Source of the DNA: Kribbella sp. VKM Ac-2568
GTDB taxonomy: Bacteria > Actinomycetota > Actinomycetes > Propionibacteriales > Kribbellaceae
Length of the DNA stretch: 64,000 nucleotides
Direction of reading: 5' to 3'
NCBI RefSeq assembly: GCF_004345365.1
Contig: NZ_SLVF01000004.1
Span: 558,001-622,000 of the forward strand
Shown: piece after piece, positions 61,920 through 64,000 of the stretch
Layout: every line of letters starts with the position of its first letter
Numbering within the stretch: the stretch's first letter is position 1
Program-made: the position numbers and the translations under genes
Notes under the pieces: model-generated
Told to the model about the DNA's origin: nothing
Seen by the model: the letters and a program-made list of their open reading frames with translations, nothing else
Database searches by the model: none

Positions 61920-62294
61920 ATGACTCCACCCATGACCACGTCACGCCCTGAACGCGAGCCGACGAAAGCGCAGCTGGTGTCCGCCGCCGGCACGTTCGCC
62001 ATGCTCTCGGCGCCTGTCCGCCTGCACCTCGTCTCCCTGGCGGCACAAGGGGAGTACGACGTGGGCACGCTGGCCGAGCGGGTCGGCGTCAGCATCGCCA
62101 CCGCGAGCCAGCACCTCGGCAAGCTGCGACTGGCCGGCATCATCACGGCCCGCCGCGAGGGCCGCCGGCACATCTACACCGTCGACGACCCGCACGTGCT
62201 CAACCTGGTCGACCAGATCTTCGAGCACATCGCCCCCGACGGCTCACTAGCCCCCGACCCACCTCTCCGCCGCCGCCCGCCCCGCGCTGAGTAG
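61920..62294 (+). CDS. ArsR/SmtB-family metal sensor
   Basis: The 124-residue protein has a winged helix (LAERVGVSIATASQHLGKLRLAG, then ARREGRRHIYTV). The last helix reads DPH, then ten residues, then H, matching the alpha-5 DxHx10H metal motif of SmtB/NmtR-like sensors; the fourth ligand position after HIAP is not the usual Glu. The alpha-3 helix lacks the arsenic-type cysteines. It probably represses the divergent exchanger until a divalent metal binds. GGAGG lies seven bases before the ATG. Confidence 0.88.
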   Translation: MTPPMTTSRPEREPTKAQLVSAAGTFAMLSAPVRLHLVSLAAQGEYDVGTLAERVGVSIATASQHLGKLRLAGIITARREGRRHIYTVDDPHVLNLVDQIFEHIAPDGSLAPDPPLRRRPPRAE

Positions 62295-62378
62295 CCACCC
62301 GGCCGCCTGTCGCCGGGCCCCTGTACCTCACCCGGCCGACCTCGCGCCGACCGCTGGCCGGCTAGAGACTTGTGCCGG

Positions 62379-63095
62379 TTAGAGGATGTGGCGGAGGTAG
62401 CGCTCGGGGGCTGCCAGGTAGGCCTGCCAGTTCTGGACGAGCTCGAGCTCCGCCCAGGTGGTAGGGCGGATGCCCCACTCGCCGATCTCGATGATGGCGG
62501 CGCCGGGCAGCGAGCAGACGACGGGGGAGTGGGTCGCGCAGAGCACCTGAGCACCGCCGGCCGCCAGTTCGTTCAGTACGCCGACCAGGGCGAGGCTCGA
62601 CGAGAACGACAAGGCTGACTCGGGCTCGTCCAGGCAGTACAACCCGGGGCTGTCGAACCGGCTCCTCAGCACCTCCAGGAACCCTTCGCCGTGGCTGAGC
62701 TCGTGGAACTTCGGGTCGTAGGGTCCTGGGTTGTTCTCCAGGTACGTGTAGTAGCCGTGCATCGTCTCGGCGCGCAGGAAGAATCCCCAGCGGGAGGCAC
62801 CGGCTCCGCGGGTCAACAGGAGCTCGCCGGACAACGGCGACTCGGAGGCGCGGGTGGTCAGCCGGGCGCCGGTGGAACCGCCCTCGGGTGACATGCCGAA
62901 AGCGATCGCGATCGCCTCGACCAGGGTGGACTTGCCGGTGCCGTTCTCGCCGACCAGGAAGGTGACGCCGGGGTCGAGGTCCAGGCCGTCGGTCAGGAGT
63001 TGGCGGATCGCGGGAATGGTGTGCGGCCAGGTCCCGGACGGACGAATGCCCTCCGCCGCGGCAACCCGGCGTACGGGGTGGTCGGCGAAGGGCAT
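62379..63095 (-). CDS. AAA-family ATPase (RecF/ABC-like), single gene
   Basis: The 238-residue ATPase has Walker A GENGTGKST (about 48-56), an ABC-like signature LSHGE, Walker B LYCLDEPES and switch histidine ATHSP. It is small, without coiled coil or nuclease, like the predicted ABC-type ATPases of the AAA_21/DUF group. No nuclease partner is next to it, so I do not call it a defence system. Its ATG is six bases after TAGCCT. Confidence 0.85.
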   Translation of the reverse strand: MPFADHPVRRVAAAEGIRPSGTWPHTIPAIRQLLTDGLDLDPGVTFLVGENGTGKSTLVEAIAIAFGMSPEGGSTGARLTTRASESPLSGELLLTRGAGASRWGFFLRAETMHGYYTYLENNPGPYDPKFHELSHGEGFLEVLRSRFDSPGLYCLDEPESALSFSSSLALVGVLNELAAGGAQVLCATHSPVVCSLPGAAIIEIGEWGIRPTTWAELELVQNWQAYLAAPERYLRHIL

Positions 63096-63120
63096 CTCGT
63101 CAGGCTAGACGAGGACGAGC

Positions 63121-63297
63121 TCAGTCGTCCTCGTCGTCCAGCCGCGCCAGCCAGGTGGCGAAGCGCTCGATCGGGGTCTCGAACTCGGGGTTCAGGTCGA
63201 CGAACTCGCGCAGCCGCTCGGCCATCCAGGCCAGCGTGACGTCTTCCTCGCCACGCCGGCCCTCGAGCTCCTCGATCCCTCGGTCGGTGAAGTACAC
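63121..63297 (-). CDS. DUF6104-like small protein (58 residues)
   Basis: The 58-residue acidic protein starts VYFTDRGIEELEGRRGEEDV and ends FATWLARLDDEDD. The wording fits the DUF6104 family that accompanies kgd in actinobacteria. The GTG lies one base from the kgd stop, so it is translated from the same mRNA. It is too short for most gene callers' default limits. Function is unknown. Confidence 0.88.
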   Translation of the reverse strand: MYFTDRGIEELEGRRGEEDVTLAWMAERLREFVDLNPEFETPIERFATWLARLDDEDD

Positions 63298-63298
63298 G

Positions 63299-64000
63299 TC
63301 AGCTGAAGGCCTGCTTCATCAGCGTCGCCAGCTCGGTGACGTGCACGTTGTGCGAGCCGACCGACGGCGCGGACATGGCCGGCCGGGACACCCGGTAGAA
63401 CGGCTTGCCGCCCAGGTGCTCGGTCAGGTTCAGCGCCATGAACGGCCACGGACCCTGGTTCGCCGGCTCGTCCTGCACCCAGCGGATCTCCTGCAGGTTC
63501 GGGTACTTGGCCAGCTCGGCCTTGATCTCCTCGGCGGGCAGCGGGTAGAGCTGCTCGACCCGCAGGATCACGGTGCTGATCTTGTCCGGCTCCGCCTTCT
63601 TGCGCTCGGCCAGCAGGTCGTAGCTGATCCGGCCGGAGGCCAGGATGACCCGCTCTACGGCGGCGGTGTTCTGCTCGGCCTCCGGGTCGTTCAGGACCGG
63701 GCGGAACGTGCCGCTGGTCAGCTCCTCGGGCTGCGACACCGCCGCCTTCAGCCGGAGCAGCTGCTTCGGGGTGAAGACGATCAGCGGGTTGTGCTCCTCC
63801 TGCAGCGTGTGCCGCCGCAGCAGGTGGAAGTACGACGCGGGCGTCGACGGCTGCGCCACCGTCATCGCGTTCTCGGCGCACAGCTGCATGAACCGCTCGA
63901 TCCGGGCCGACGAGTGGTCCGGGCCCTGCCCTTCGTAGCCGTGCGGCAGCAGCAGCACGACACCGGACTTCTGGCCCCACTTCGCCTCACCGGCCGAGAT
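63299..64000 (-). CDS. kgd: 2-oxoglutarate dehydrogenase/decarboxylase E1 (C-terminal part)
   Basis: The C-terminal 233 residues run off the right edge. LPHGYEGQGPDHSSARIERF, FVFTPKQLLRLK-like VFTPKQLLRLKAAVS, LASGRISYDLL and VHVTELATLMKQAFS match the transketolase C-terminal part of SucA/Kgd. In actinobacteria the enzyme is a multifunctional ODH/KGD with an N-terminal acyltransferase-like domain outside this window. It makes succinyl-CoA (or succinate semialdehyde) in the citric acid cycle. Confidence 0.95.
   Translation of the reverse strand: MSAGEAKWGQKSGVVLLLPHGYEGQGPDHSSARIERFMQLCAENAMTVAQPSTPASYFHLLRRHTLQEEHNPLIVFTPKQLLRLKAAVSQPEELTSGTFRPVLNDPEAEQNTAAVERVILASGRISYDLLAERKKAEPDKISTVILRVEQLYPLPAEEIKAELAKYPNLQEIRWVQDEPANQGPWPFMALNLTEHLGGKPFYRVSRPAMSAPSVGSHNVHVTELATLMKQAFS

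Noticed and set aside
62379..63095. AAA ATPase as part of an OLD/Septu-like defence system
   Set aside because: No partner nuclease next to it; neighbours are an ArsR gene and the kgd operon.
1..64000. tRNA, rRNA, CRISPR arrays, prophage or IS elements
   Set aside because: No cloverleaf with a CCA/TTCGA arm, no regular repeats with unique spacers, and no transposase or integrase frames were found by eye.

Overview
The window is about 70% G+C and carries an actinobacterial core gene set: WhiB regulators, the SigR/RsrA redox pair, a SigF/RsbW pair, PdtaS, the ribosomal protein bL37, RsgA beside AroA, HisN and Kgd. Many genes start at GTG or TTG, many neighbours join by 1- or 4-base ATGA/GTGA/TGATG overlaps, and several start codons lie 6-7 bases after a TAGGCT-like -10 hexamer, which suggests leaderless mRNAs. 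My best guess is Kribbella or a close member of the Propionibacteriales. This rests on gene content and style, not on a database match.

Layout. 1-4 kb: an ABC exporter pair (partial), an APH-type kinase, and a TetR regulator divergent from a membrane protein with two matching operator sites. 4-7.3 kb: a carbohydrate ABC import operon behind LacI-like operators. 7.3-8.1 kb: a non-coding, repeat-bearing spacer. 8.1-13.8 kb: an active/inactive M16 peptidase pair, a secreted subtilase, and a DUF4190-like membrane protein. 13.9-19.9 kb: a CBS protein, an MFS exporter, GAPDH, gene relics, a DUF574 methyltransferase, an unknown protein and HisN; the last two are separated by a perfect 24-bp inverted repeat. 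20-24.6 kb: DUF2231, RsgA, AroA, DoxX and a DsbA-like protein. 24.6-30.3 kb: two tandem alpha/beta hydrolases, a large LuxR ATPase and an M20 peptidase. 30.3-32 kb: an aspartyl-tRNA synthetase behind what reads as a complete translational T-box with Asp specifier GAC.

32-38 kb: a membrane-tethered sigma factor with a built-in zinc anti-sigma motif and three extracellular repeats, a degenerate GGDEF protein, an SRAP protein, a hydrolase, and sigR-rsrA behind an exact GGAAT-N18-GTT promoter. 38-47.9 kb: an HTH/NB-ARC/TPR regulator, the 24-residue bL37 gene, a membrane HD-GYP protein overlapping a degenerate paralogue, a monocarboxylate symporter with its small partner, and a membrane EEP-family protein. 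47.9-55.4 kb: DUF2785, PdtaS, WhiB1 with two CRP-like sites, sigF-rsbW, and an amino-acid ABC importer. 55.4-64 kb: malic enzyme with a structured leader, a palindrome-rich spacer with an 88-nt branched fold, several metabolic genes, an unusual Wbl protein, an ArsR/cation-exchanger pair sharing an operator, an AAA ATPase, a DUF6104 protein and the end of kgd.

Most genes are housekeeping or regulatory. I saw no phage, transposase, CRISPR array, rRNA or tRNA. The freshest material is regulatory: the Asp T-box, the palindromic elements between genes, and the pairing of active enzymes with inactive partners in signalling and proteolysis.
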